The translations under genes were made by a program, and so were the position numbers. Below are positions 8,124 to 15,821 of a DNA stretch of 64,000 nt, piece by piece. The notes beneath the pieces were generated by a model that saw only the letters and a program-made list of their open reading frames with translations, ran no database searches and was not told where the DNA came from. This DNA is from Tabrizicola aquatica (GTDB lineage: Bacteria > Pseudomonadota > Alphaproteobacteria > Rhodobacterales > Rhodobacteraceae): assembly GCF_002900975.1 (NCBI RefSeq), contig NZ_PJON01000006.1:121237-185236 (forward strand). The letters run 5' to 3'. How positions within the stretch are numbered: position 1 is the first letter of the stretch; each line of letters begins with the position of its first letter.

Positions 8124-9013
8124 AGATCGTCTTCATGGGCACGCCGGACTTCAGCGTTCCGGTGCTGGAGGCGCTGCACCAACGCCATGAAATCCTTGCG
8201 GTCTACTGCCAGCCCCCCCGCCCCGCCGGGCGTGGCAAGGCGGACCGTCCCAGCCCGGTCCAGGCCCGGGCCGAGGCGCTTGGCCTGCCTGTCCGCCACC
8301 CGGTTTCGCTGCGCAGCGAAGGTGCAGCGAAAGAGTTCGCTGCGCTGGGTGCGGATGTGGCCGTCGTGGTCGCCTATGGGCTGATCCTGCCGCAGCAAAT
8401 CCTCGACACCCCGCGCCTGGGCTGCCTGAACATCCACGCCAGCCTCTTGCCGCGCTGGCGCGGCGCGGCGCCGATCCATCGGGCGATCATGGCCGGCGAC
8501 CAAGAAACTGGCGTCTGCATCATGCAGATGGAGGCGGGCCTGGACACCGGCCCGGTCCTGCTGCGCGAGGCACTGGCGATCGGGGTTGAGGAGACGACGG
8601 CGGACCTGCACGACCGCCTTTCGACCCTGGGTGCGCGGCTGATCCTGCAGGCGCTGGACCGCCTGCCCGACCTGACGGCCGAACCGCAGCCGCAGGATGG
8701 CGTGACCTATGCCGCCAAGATCGACAAGGCCGAAGCGCGGATCGACTGGACCCGCCCGGCCACTGAGATTGACCGTCAGATCCGCGGCCTGTCGCCCTTT
8801 CCCGGCGCCTGGACCGAGGTAAACGGCGAGCGGGTGAAGCTTCTGCGCTCGCGCCTGGGCGACGGCGGCGGTCCGCCTGGCCAGGTGCTGCACGGCTTTA
8901 CCATCGCCTGCGGTACCGGCGCGGTCGACATCACCGAGGCCCAGCGCGAGGGCAAACGCCCGATGCCCGCGGCCGAGGTGCTGCGCGGCCTGATACTGCC
9001 GCAACGCCTATAG
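8120..9013 (+). CDS. fmt: Methionyl-tRNA formyltransferase
   Basis: Transfers a formyl group from 10-formyl-tetrahydrofolate to methionyl-tRNA(fMet) for translation initiation. N-terminal formyltransferase domain: [14 protein letters not shown] at the start and the signature [20 protein letters not shown] near residue 110, which carries the catalytic Asn and His; C-terminal OB-type domain from about residue 200 ([13 protein letters not shown]). At 297 residues it is slightly short but complete. The start overlaps the stop of the deformylase-like gene. Confidence 0.96.
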   Translation: MKIVFMGTPDFSVPVLEALHQRHEILAVYCQPPRPAGRGKADRPSPVQARAEALGLPVRHPVSLRSEGAAKEFAALGADVAVVVAYGLILPQQILDTPRLGCLNIHASLLPRWRGAAPIHRAIMAGDQETGVCIMQMEAGLDTGPVLLREALAIGVEETTADLHDRLSTLGARLILQALDRLPDLTAEPQPQDGVTYAAKIDKAEARIDWTRPATEIDRQIRGLSPFPGAWTEVNGERVKLLRSRLGDGGGPPGQVLHGFTIACGTGAVDITEAQREGKRPMPAAEVLRGLILPQRL

Positions 9014-9065
9014 CGCCGGGCGGCAGGACACCCCATATTCCGCAAGAATAGCGAAGGGGGATGGC

Positions 9066-9299
9066 ATGGCCTTCATCTGGCTTCTGGTCGTGGGCGCAGC
9101 GGCGGGGTTCCTGGCCACGCGCATCCTCAAGGTCGATCTGGACACCCCCTCGACCATCGCGCTGGGGGTCCTGGGGGCGCTGGTCGGCGGGCTGATCCTG
9201 CGCGGGCTGACGATGCTTGCCGGGTTCGGGGCCGGGATCGTCGGTGCGCTTCTGGGGGCTTTGGCGCTGGTCTGGCTGTGGAAAACCTGGACTAGGTAA
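9066..9299 (+). CDS. Small GlsB/YeaQ-like membrane protein
   Basis: A 77-residue protein with about three glycine/alanine-rich membrane segments (residues 3-20, 30-48, 52-72) and a short charged loop. The GLY/ALA zipper pattern and size match the GlsB/YeaQ/YmgE (transglycosylase-associated) group of stress-related inner membrane proteins; assignment is by general appearance. A strong site, AAGGGGGA, precedes the ATG. Its 3' end overlaps the convergent TetR-type gene by 8 bases. Confidence 0.72.
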   Translation: MAFIWLLVVGAAAGFLATRILKVDLDTPSTIALGVLGALVGGLILRGLTMLAGFGAGIVGALLGALALVWLWKTWTR

Positions 9300-9792
9300 G
9301 CCGCTTCACCGCATCCTTCAGCTTGAACGCGCCCTCACCAGTCGCGGACCACAGGGCCTGCCCGGCCCAGGCCGCAAACAGCAGCGCCGCACTTTCCCGC
9401 GCCTTGGTGCCGGTGCCCAGCCGCAGCGCCAGCGCGGATTCCACCGTGGCCCGCCAGGCGGCGGCACGCTGGGCAAGTTCGGGGTCGCGCAGGTCATGGG
9501 CCAGCCCGGCGGCATCCAGCGGGCCAACCGCCTTCAGCAGCCCCTGCGGCCCCTTGTCGGCGGTGGCGGCGATGGCATCCATCGTCCGCGCCTCAAGCGC
9601 GGCCCAGGCAGCAAGGCGGGCGGCGCGCACCATCGCGTCGCGGCTGCCATAGCGCTGCACCAGAGTGGGCGGCGCAAGGCCGGTGGCGCTGGCGACGGTG
9701 GCAAAGGACACGGCCTTGTCGCCGCCCTGGTCCAGCAGGTGCTGGATGGCGGCAAAGACCTGGGCGTCGGGAACGGTGCGCGTGCGTGGCAT
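9292..9792 (-). CDS. TetR family transcriptional regulator
   Basis: A 166-residue repressor-type protein. The N-terminal helix-turn-helix spans roughly residues 8-52: VFAAIQHLLDQGG, then VSFATVASATGLAPPTLVQRYGSRDAM, close to the TetR pattern. The C-terminal ligand-binding domain is short, helical and Ala-rich. A palindrome typical of TetR operators lies 9 bases before its ATG, so autorepression is likely. It follows the TRIC-like gene on the same strand and may also control neighbours. Ligand unknown. Confidence 0.88.
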   Translation of the reverse strand: MPRTRTVPDAQVFAAIQHLLDQGGDKAVSFATVASATGLAPPTLVQRYGSRDAMVRAARLAAWAALEARTMDAIAATADKGPQGLLKAVGPLDAAGLAHDLRDPELAQRAAAWRATVESALALRLGTGTKARESAALLFAAWAGQALWSATGEGAFKLKDAVKRLT

Positions 9793-9800
9793 GGGGTGAT

Positions 9801-9822
9801 GGTAAACGAACGTTCGTTCACC
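9801..9822. promoter_or_regulatory. TetR-type operator palindrome
   Basis: The 22-bp segment has a perfect AACGAACGTTCGTT core with near-symmetrical flanks (GGTAA / TCACC). Tandem ACGAAC/GTTCGT half-sites are typical of TetR-family operators. It lies between the end of the TRIC-like gene (9831) and the TetR start (9792), where binding would occlude the TetR promoter. Confidence 0.75.
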
Positions 9823-9830
9823 GCGCAAGC

Positions 9831-10475
9831 CTAGCGTTTCGGCGCCCCCGGCCGTGGCGGCTGCGAGCGATAGACCGGCAGCCGCCAGCCCAGTGCGATG
9901 CTGCCCGCGCGCAGCACGAAGACCAGGCCCGCGCACAAAAGCAGCGCCATGCCCTGACCCAGCCCCGCCCAGATCGCCACAACCGCGCCAAGTGATCCGG
10001 CCAGGGCGCAGGTCGCGTAAAGCTCGCCCTGTTTCAGGACCAGGGGCACCTCGTTGCAGACCACGTCGCGCATCAACCCGCCCAGGCATCCGGTAATCAT
10101 CCCCATCACCAGCACGATGGGCCAGGCCTGCGCCTCGGCCAGTGCGACCGCCACGCCGGCAGGCACGGCGACGGCCAGGGCGAAGGCGTCGAACCACAAC
10201 AGCGCGCGGTAACGGCTTTCCAGCAGGTGCGCGGTGAAGAACACCAGCACGGCCGCGACCGTGGCGACGGCCAGCATCACCGGATCGGCGACCCAGAAAA
10301 CCTCGCGGTTCAGGATCGCATCGCGCAGCGTGCCACCGCCGACGGCGGTCAGGCAGGCAATGAAGATGAACCCCACGATGTCCAGTTGCGACCGGCTGGC
10401 GGCCAGCGCCCCCGTCAGCGCAAAGACCAGGACCGAGGCATAGTCCAGCGCGTCAAGCAGCGCCATGCTCCCCAT
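9831..10475 (-). CDS. TRIC-like / UPF0126 (YicG) membrane protein
   Basis: A ~214-residue protein with about seven hydrophobic helices arranged as two similar halves, as in prokaryotic trimeric intracellular cation channels. Conserved glycine-rich signatures appear in both halves: TAVGGGTLRDAILNR near residue 45 and TGCLGGLMRDVVCNEVP near residue 128. The start shares a base with the rnhA stop (TGATG), indicating coupling; a second ATG at 10466 is also possible and has GGGGAG before it. The transported ion is inferred from the family only. Confidence 0.85.
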   Translation of the reverse strand: MGSMALLDALDYASVLVFALTGALAASRSQLDIVGFIFIACLTAVGGGTLRDAILNREVFWVADPVMLAVATVAAVLVFFTAHLLESRYRALLWFDAFALAVAVPAGVAVALAEAQAWPIVLVMGMITGCLGGLMRDVVCNEVPLVLKQGELYATCALAGSLGAVVAIWAGLGQGMALLLCAGLVFVLRAGSIALGWRLPVYRSQPPRPGAPKR

Positions 10476-10933
10476 CAGACTGACGCCTTGAACGGGGCCA
10501 TCCCGGCCCGGGCGAGTTCGTCGGCACGTTCGTTCTCGGCGTGGCCGGCATGGCCCTTGATCCAGCGCCAGGTCACCTTGTGGGTCGCGGCCGCAGCTTC
10601 AAGCCGTTGCCAAAGCTCGACATTCTTGACCGGGCTGCCGCCCGCCGTGCGCCAGCCCTTGCGCTTCCATCCGGCGATCCAGTCGGTGATCCCGTTCTTC
10701 ACATAGGCGCTGTCGGTGACGATGGTCAGTTCGGTCGGCCGCGTCAGCGCCTCCAGCGCGGAAATCGCCGCCAGAAGCTCCATCCGGTTGTTGGTGGTCA
10801 TGGCTTCGCCGCCCTGGAGGGTGCGCTCCTTGATCACCGTGCCGTTTTCCCGCGCCAGCATCAGCACGCCCCAGCCACCAGGGCCGGGGTTCCCCGAGCA
10901 GGCGCCGTCGGTATAGGCGAAAAGCTCGGCCAT
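10475..10933 (-). CDS. rnhA: Ribonuclease HI
   Basis: Cleaves RNA in RNA-DNA hybrids. A 152-residue protein with the whole active-site set: [16 protein letters not shown] (Asp9), NNRMELLA (Glu), VTDSAYV (Asp) and the C-terminal [11 protein letters not shown] segment with the last Asp and the flexible His. The basic handle region (WKRKGWRT) is present. It lies between a DUF3429 membrane gene and the TRIC-like gene, with stop-start coupling to the latter. Confidence 0.97.
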   Translation of the reverse strand: MAELFAYTDGACSGNPGPGGWGVLMLARENGTVIKERTLQGGEAMTTNNRMELLAAISALEALTRPTELTIVTDSAYVKNGITDWIAGWKRKGWRTAGGSPVKNVELWQRLEAAAATHKVTWRWIKGHAGHAENERADELARAGMAPFKASV

Positions 10934-10936
10934 GGG

Positions 10937-11398
10937 TCAGCCCTGCAAAGGGATGGCAAGGCAGGCCAGGACGACCACGGTCAGCATGACGCGCAGCCGC
11001 AGCCACCAGCGCGGGGCCAGGCCCCAGGCCGAAAACATCGCGTCCAGCAGCAGAAGGCCGACGAACCCGGCAGCCAGGAAGATGGTCGAGGTGTCGGAGG
11101 CGTCCGAAACCATCAGGAAGACCCATAGCGCCGGGATGACGGACAGGGCATAGGCGATCGTGGCTTCGCGCCCCTCGGCCTTGGTGGCAAAACCCCACAA
11201 GACGCCGGACATGAACGACAGGATCACCGTGCCGTACGTCAGCCCGACATAGGCGCCCAGGAACATCGGCGACAGGAATTGCCCGGCCCAGGTCGAAAGG
11301 GCCGGCGACAGATGCGTCGCGGCGGACCAGAGGAACGGGATCAGCCCGGCAAGGCCGAGGAGGAGGGCGGGTCGGGGGATGCGGTGGTCGTCAGTCAT
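10937..11398 (-). CDS. DUF3429-like membrane protein
   Basis: A 153-residue inner membrane protein with four to five helices; the segment FMSGVLWGFAT near the middle and the arrangement LGLAGLIPFLWSA at the start resemble the DUF3429 family of unknown function. It ends four bases before the rnhA start, so the pair is likely cotranscribed. No catalytic motif is visible. Confidence 0.75.
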   Translation of the reverse strand: MTDDHRIPRPALLLGLAGLIPFLWSAATHLSPALSTWAGQFLSPMFLGAYVGLTYGTVILSFMSGVLWGFATKAEGREATIAYALSVIPALWVFLMVSDASDTSTIFLAAGFVGLLLLDAMFSAWGLAPRWWLRLRVMLTVVVLACLAIPLQG

Positions 11399-11437
11399 GC
11401 GCCTGATCTAGACCGCCCGGCCGGCCATGGCCAGCCG

Positions 11438-11920
11438 TCACTCTTCCAGAAAGCGGTTGAACCGCGCCGGGATCGCGGCGCGGATCGCCGTCAGAACGCT
11501 GCCAACCCGCGCGGCATCCGCCTCGGCCGGTTGGGACAGCAGCGTCACCTCTCCTTGCTCAAGCAGCACGCGGCCCCCTGACAGGCTGCCGCCGACCATC
11601 GGAGTCTCGGTCTCTTGCGCGGGTTTGTCGGCCAGGCCGCTGGCCTCTGCCGCTGTGATGATCGCCGCCAGCGCCTCGGTCGGGACCGTGGCGCGGCGGG
11701 TCTTGCAGGCGGGGCCCTCGGTCTCGTACCCGGTGCAATGGGTCAGGGTCAGCTTGCCATCGGCCAGGATCGAGACACTGGTCTCCCAGGCGTATTCGGG
11801 GGGCAAGCTGCCATTGTTGGTCCAGTATTCGGCCAGGACCGTGGCCTCTTGCGCCTGGGCGGCGGGGGCCAGGGTCAGGAGCAGGGCGGCAAGGCGAAGC
11901 AGACGGGGCATGGCGGGCAT
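11438..11920 (-). CDS. Hypothetical secreted protein
   Basis: A 160-residue protein beginning with a signal peptide (MPRLLRLAALLLTLAPAAQA) and then a mature beta-rich part with a Cys pair (THCTGYETEGPACKTRR). No family was recognised. Two ATGs are possible, 11920 and 11911; neither has a strong ribosome binding site. It sits between DUF3429 and ispH, all on the minus strand. Confidence 0.65.
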   Translation of the reverse strand: MPAMPRLLRLAALLLTLAPAAQAQEATVLAEYWTNNGSLPPEYAWETSVSILADGKLTLTHCTGYETEGPACKTRRATVPTEALAAIITAAEASGLADKPAQETETPMVGGSLSGGRVLLEQGEVTLLSQPAEADAARVGSVLTAIRAAIPARFNRFLEE

Positions 11921-11979
11921 CCGGGTTGATCACGCCCCGTAGTAATGGCGAGAGGGTCCGCGCGTCAGTAGGGATTTGC

Positions 11980-12933
11980 TCACGCCGGTTCGCGCAGGAT
12001 GCGGGGGACCTTGAATTCGATGTCCTCGACCGCGGTTTCGACGAGGTCCAGCGTGACAGCGTAGCGGGCGCGGAAGGCGTCGACGACTTCGTTGACCAGC
12101 ACCTCGGGTGCACTGGCCCCGGCGGTCAGGCCGATGGACCGGGCCCCCTCCAGGGCGCGCCAGTCGATGTCGGCGGCGCGCTGGATCAGCATGGAGTAGC
12201 GGCAGCCGGCGGCGGTGCCGACCTCGACCAGACGCTTGGAGTTCGAGGAGTTCGGCGCGCCGATCACGAGGAGGGCGTCGATCTTGGGGGCGACGGCCTT
12301 CACGGCGGCCTGGCGGTTGGTCGTGGCGTAGCAGATGTCGTCGTGGGCGGGGGCGTGGATCAGGGGGAAGCGGGCCTTCAGGGCCGCGGCGATCTCGGCG
12401 GTGTCGTCGACAGAAAGGGTGGTCTGGGTGATGAAGGCCAGCTTTGCCGGGTCGCGGACCTGGAGGGTGGCGACGTCGGCGACGGTTTCCACCAGCAGGA
12501 CCTCTCCCGGCGGAAGCTGGCCCATCGTGCCCACGGTCTCGGGGTGGCCTTCGTGGCCGATGTAGATCATCTGCGTCCCGGCCTCATGGTGGCGGGCGGC
12601 CTCGTTGTGGACCTTGGTGACCAGGGGGCAGGTAGCGTCGACGGCGATCATCTGGCGCTGGCTGGCTTCGGCCGGCACGGATTTCGGGACACCGTGGGCG
12701 GAAAAGACGACGGGGCGGTCGTCGGGGCAGTCGGACAGTTCTTCCACGAAGATCGCGCCCTGGGCTTTCAGGGCGTCGACGACGAATTTGTTGTGGACGA
12801 TCTCGTGCCGGACGTAGACCGGGGCGCCCCATTTCTGGATCGCCATCTCGACGATCTTGATCGCGCGGTCCACCCCGGCACAAAAGCCGCGGGGGGCAGC
12901 GAGGTAGAGGGTCAGGGGGGGCAGGTCGGGCAT
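11980..12933 (-). CDS. ispH: 4-hydroxy-3-methylbut-2-enyl diphosphate reductase
   Basis: Last enzyme of the MEP isoprenoid pathway, an iron-sulfur protein giving IPP and DMAPP. The three cluster Cys are present: [13 protein letters not shown] near residue 18, [12 protein letters not shown] near residue 100 and a third in GTAAGCRYS. Substrate-binding motifs [29 protein letters not shown] and [11 protein letters not shown] are clear. Length of 317 residues is normal. A 15-bp palindrome lies about 60 bases upstream. Confidence 0.97.
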   Translation of the reverse strand: MPDLPPLTLYLAAPRGFCAGVDRAIKIVEMAIQKWGAPVYVRHEIVHNKFVVDALKAQGAIFVEELSDCPDDRPVVFSAHGVPKSVPAEASQRQMIAVDATCPLVTKVHNEAARHHEAGTQMIYIGHEGHPETVGTMGQLPPGEVLLVETVADVATLQVRDPAKLAFITQTTLSVDDTAEIAAALKARFPLIHAPAHDDICYATTNRQAAVKAVAPKIDALLVIGAPNSSNSKRLVEVGTAAGCRYSMLIQRAADIDWRALEGARSIGLTAGASAPEVLVNEVVDAFRARYAVTLDLVETAVEDIEFKVPRILREPA

Positions 12934-12991
12934 CGGGCGGGCTCCGGGAAGGGCTGGGACAGACTTAAAGGTTGCGGCGCGCCGCGTCCAG

Positions 12992-13006
12992 TGTCCACGG
13001 TGGACA
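12992..13006. promoter_or_regulatory. 15-bp palindrome upstream of ispH
   Basis: TGTCCAC-G-GTGGACA is a perfect inverted repeat about 60 bases before the ispH start, next to a second GC dyad (GCGGCGCGCCGC, 12974-12985). The position suits an operator or a 5'-leader hairpin of ispH. No matching regulator was identified in the window. Confidence 0.35.
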
Positions 13007-13074
13007 AGCCGGGAGAGTGGTTTGATTTCAAAGGGTTGATCGCGGGCGTTAGGGAAATCTTAATCCCGGAAATC

Positions 13075-13521
13075 CTCCTCGTGCGCCTTCGGCTTCTCGT
13101 CGTTGCATGGTGTTCAGGAAAACGCGTTTCAGTGGCGACCTACTAGGAAGGTACAGGCGGGCCAGCAACCTGGGCCTCCTCGTACGGCTTCGCCTTCACG
13201 CCGGGGCAGGGTGTTCAAGAGCAGCCTACGAGTCTTCCTGCGCGAGTTAAGGAGATGTGCAGGCGGGGCCAGCAAGCCTGGGCCGCCTCGTGCGGCGTCG
13301 CCTTCTCCTCGGGGCAGGGTGTTCAAGAGAAGCCAACGAGTTTTCCTGCGCCAGTTAAGGGAATGTGCAGGCGGGGCGAGCATCGCCTGTGCGCGGCTTC
13401 GCCTTCTCGCCGGGGCAGGGTGTTCAAGAGCAGCCTACGAGTCTTCATGCGCGAGTTAAGGGGATGTGCAGGCGGGGCGAGCAAGCCCGGGCCTCCTCGT
13501 GCGGCGTCGCCTTCTCGTCGG
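13075..13521 (+). repeat. Tandem array of ~105-bp repeats (about four units plus a partial)
   Basis: Units begin near 13075, 13176, 13284, 13386 and 13493, i.e. 101-108 bp apart. Each starts with the CTCCTCG / small stem-loop / TTCTCGTCG core, then GGGGCAGGGTGTTCAAGAG, then CGAGTCTTCCTGCGC, GAGTTAAGG, and GTGCAGGCGGGGC. The first unit is the most diverged and the last is cut after the core. The array lies in the 671-bp space between ispH and the YqaA-like gene and contains no convincing gene. The 3-bp stem in the core varies between units in a complementary way (GCC..GGC, GGC..GCC). Confidence 0.8.
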
Positions 13522-13569
13522 GGGACGGCAACCGGATCGGGCGGCACCGTCCTTCGCCGGGCGACCCAG

Positions 13570-13597
13570 CGAGGAGTGCATGAAATGCATCGACGAG
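13570..13597 (-). repeat. Reverse-oriented CTCCTCG/CTCGTCG element closing the array
   Basis: Read on the + strand: CGAGGAG, the stem-loop TGCAT-GAA-ATGCA, T, then CGACGAG. It is the same element as in the array but inverted, with a different, fully paired stem. It ends 7 bases before the stop of the YqaA-like gene. Together with the array it reproduces, on a larger scale, the inverted pair at 4166-4228. The remaining bases of this intergenic space (12934-13074, 13522-13569) hold only the ispH leader and GC-rich sequence. Confidence 0.65.
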
Positions 13598-13604
13598 CGG
13601 CGGG

Positions 13605-14042
13605 TCAGGCGGTCCATCCGGCGAAGGCGGCGGCGCCAAGCCAGGCGACGGCAGCATAGCGCAGGGTCTTGGCCAGCGTGACAAGCAGCAAGAACAGGGC
13701 GACCGGCGTCCGCATCAACCCGGCAACCGCCACCAGCACATCGCCGCCCGGTGCCCAAGACACCAGAAGTGACCAATAGCCCCAGCGGGCATACCAGGCC
13801 TCGGCCCGGGCCAGTTGCGCGGGGCGGATCGGAAAGCGCGGATGGTCGCGAAAGCCGCCCAGCCCGCGGCCCAGCGCATAGGTGACGCAAGAGCCCAGCA
13901 CATTGCCGACCGAGGCCACAAGGACCAGCGTCAATGCCCGCCAGCCCGCCGCCTGCAGGCCAAGGAACACGACCTCGGACTGGAAGGGGACGGGCGTGGC
14001 GGCCAGGAAGGCCGCCAGAAACAGGCCGGAAAGCGCGATCAC
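13605..14042 (-). CDS. YqaA/DedA-like small membrane protein
   Basis: A 145-residue protein resembling the YqaA branch of DedA/SNARE-associated (VTT) proteins: FLAATPVPFQSEVVFLG at the N terminus, GNVLGSCVTYALGRGLG in the middle and SWAPGGDVLVAVAGLMR further on, with amphipathic and membrane helices. Related proteins act in lipid or ion transport. The start is a GTG at 14042, 17 bases after the NYN gene stop; no strong binding site is visible, so translation may depend on the upstream gene. Confidence 0.8.
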   Translation of the reverse strand: MIALSGLFLAAFLAATPVPFQSEVVFLGLQAAGWRALTLVLVASVGNVLGSCVTYALGRGLGGFRDHPRFPIRPAQLARAEAWYARWGYWSLLVSWAPGGDVLVAVAGLMRTPVALFLLLVTLAKTLRYAAVAWLGAAAFAGWTA

Positions 14043-14058
14043 GCCGGGCGGACCGGGG

Positions 14059-14634
14059 TCACTTCGCCTCGACCGTCGCCTCTTCGGTGATCACGGGGCG
14101 CGGCTCGCGCGGGGGGCGGCCGATGACTTCGCGCAGCTCGTCCAACTCGATGAAGTTGTCGGCCTGACGGCGCAATTCGTCGGCGATCATCGGCGGCTGG
14201 CTGCGGATGGTCGAGACGACCGAAACGCGAACCCCCTGGCGTTGCAGGCTTTCCACCAGCGGGCGGAAGTCCCCGTCGCCCGAGAACAGCACGACATGAT
14301 CGACGCGCGGCGCCAGCTCCATCGCATCGACGCACAGCTCGATGTCCATGTTGCCCTTCACCTTCCGCCGTCCCTGGCTGTCGGTGTATTCCTTGGCCGG
14401 CTTGGTGCGCATGGTGAAGCCGTTGTAGTGCAGCCAGTCGACCAGCGGGCGGATGGGCGAGTATTCCTCGTTCTCCAGAAGCGCGGTGTAGTAGAACGCC
14501 CGCAGAAGCTTGCCGCGCCGCATGAATTCCATGCGCAGAAGCTTGTAGTCGATGTCGAAGCCCAGGGCCTTGGCGGCTGCGTAAAGGTTCGATCCATCTA
14601 TGAACAGCGCAAGCCGTTCGTCCTTGTAAAACAT
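14059..14634 (-). CDS. NYN domain protein, LabA/DUF88-like
   Basis: A 191-residue protein with a PIN-like NYN nuclease fold. Acidic active-site positions are visible in order: ALFIDGSNLY near residue 10, GNMDIELCVDAM near residue 95 and LFSGDGDFRPLV near residue 118. Such proteins are considered RNA-processing or regulatory nucleases. The C terminus after residue 165 is Pro/Glu-rich and likely disordered. It is divergent from folK. Confidence 0.87.
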   Translation of the reverse strand: MFYKDERLALFIDGSNLYAAAKALGFDIDYKLLRMEFMRRGKLLRAFYYTALLENEEYSPIRPLVDWLHYNGFTMRTKPAKEYTDSQGRRKVKGNMDIELCVDAMELAPRVDHVVLFSGDGDFRPLVESLQRQGVRVSVVSTIRSQPPMIADELRRQADNFIELDELREVIGRPPREPRPVITEEATVEAK

Positions 14635-14776
14635 GTATTGGTCCCCTCAAACCTGCCGGGCGGCGAACTTCCGTGTCTGGATCACGTAATGTAAAAGAGG
14701 TCCGACGCCTGACGCCTTGTGAATATCAGTCGGAAACCGTTCGCGACAAGTCAACTTGGGGAAAATAACAGACACT

Positions 14777-15349
14777 ATGCGGAAAACCGGACATGCCCTG
14801 ATCGCGCTCGGCGCAAATCTGCCGTTGGCGGGAAAACCGGCCGAGGCGACGCTGCGTCAGGCGCTGGCGGCGCTGGCGGAGGAAGGTCTTGCGGTGTCGG
14901 CGGTTAGCCGGTTTTTCGCCACGCCCTGCTTTCCGGCGGGGGCGGGGCCGGACTATGTGAACGCGGCGGCGGTGCTGGATGTGGGTCAAGGCGTTGACCC
15001 CGCGTCAATTCTGGCGCGGCTGCACGCGGTCGAGGCCCGGTTCGGCCGCGAGAGGGTGCAGCGCTGGGGGATGCGCACGCTGGACCTGGACCTTTTGGCG
15101 CTGGATGATTCGGTGCTGCCGGATGCGTCCGTACAGGACGCCTGGCGCGACCTGGCGCCCGAAGCGCAGGTCATGGCCGCGCCGGACCGGCTGATCCTGC
15201 CGCATCCGCGCTTGCAGGATCGGGCCTTCGTGCTGGTTCCCCTGGCCGATGTGGCCCCGGACTGGGTGCATCCGCGCCTGGGCCTGACCGTGCGGCAGAT
15301 GCTGCAGGCGCTGCCCCAGTCAGATCGCGACGCGGTGAAACCGCTTTGA
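14777..15349 (+). CDS. folK: 2-amino-4-hydroxy-6-hydroxymethyldihydropteridine diphosphokinase
   Basis: HPPK of folate synthesis, transferring pyrophosphate from ATP to the pterin. Signatures: [10 protein letters not shown] at the N terminus, [16 protein letters not shown] near residue 95 (metal-binding Asp pair), and [19 protein letters not shown]. 190 residues, slightly longer than average. ATG 14777 starts the conserved [12 protein letters not shown]; an in-frame TTG at 14756 is less likely. Confidence 0.94.
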   Translation: MRKTGHALIALGANLPLAGKPAEATLRQALAALAEEGLAVSAVSRFFATPCFPAGAGPDYVNAAAVLDVGQGVDPASILARLHAVEARFGRERVQRWGMRTLDLDLLALDDSVLPDASVQDAWRDLAPEAQVMAAPDRLILPHPRLQDRAFVLVPLADVAPDWVHPRLGLTVRQMLQALPQSDRDAVKPL

Positions 15350-15367
15350 TTTGCGGCGATTCCGCGC

Positions 15368-15396
15368 TTGTCAAGCCTGTCCAATGCGCCTAAATA
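15368..15396 (+). promoter_or_regulatory. Sigma-70-type promoter of rpoZ
   Basis: TTGTCA (15368-15373) and TAAATA (15391-15396) are separated by exactly 17 bases and lie 35 bases before the rpoZ ATG. Both boxes are near consensus, unusual in this GC-rich sequence, and probably start the rpoZ-relA transcript. Confidence 0.7.
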
Positions 15397-15430
15397 GGCC
15401 ACTTCCAGCTATTCGGGATTGGAGTGTCTC

Positions 15431-15784
15431 ATGGCCCGCGTGACGGTCGAAGATTGCGTTGACAAGGTGCCGAACCGGTTCGAACTGGTGATGCTGGCCG
15501 CCCATCGGGCGCGCGAGATCCAGTCCGGCTCTCCCATCACCATTGATCGCGACAATGACAAGAACCCGGTGGTCGCGCTGCGCGAGATCGCCGAGGAAAC
15601 CCAGTCGGCCGACGTCCTGCGCGAGCGGATGATCGAAAGCCACCAGACCCAGATCGAGGTGGACGAGCCCGAGGATGACCAGATGGCGCTGCTCATGGGT
15701 GGCGAGATGGATCGTCCGATGGTCGACGACATGTCGGAAGAAAAGCTGCTGCGCGCGCTGATGGAAGCCCAGGGCGAACTTTAA
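15431..15784 (+). CDS. rpoZ: RNA polymerase omega subunit
   Basis: Small core-polymerase subunit that binds the beta' C terminus. [30 protein letters not shown] is the typical N terminus (shown here across residues 1-30), followed by [16 protein letters not shown]; the acidic C-terminal extension ([19 protein letters not shown]) is characteristic of alphaproteobacteria. ATG 15431 is chosen over an in-frame ATG at 15419 because of the conserved start and a GGAG eight bases upstream. relA/spoT follows, as in many bacteria. Confidence 0.95.
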   Translation: MARVTVEDCVDKVPNRFELVMLAAHRAREIQSGSPITIDRDNDKNPVVALREIAEETQSADVLRERMIESHQTQIEVDEPEDDQMALLMGGEMDRPMVDDMSEEKLLRALMEAQGEL

Positions 15785-15821
15785 GGCTTTCGGCACGGGT
15801 GGGCCCGTAGATGGGGCGGTG

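Noticed and set aside
13103..13459. A 118-codon frame with repeated RRGRVFKSSLRVFLREL-type peptides
   Set aside because: It only reflects translation of the tandem repeat; other units break the frame, and several other frames, on both strands, stay open equally well.
13075..13521. Possible CRISPR array
   Set aside because: Units are 101-108 bp and similar over their whole length; there are no short direct repeats separated by unique spacers and no cas genes.
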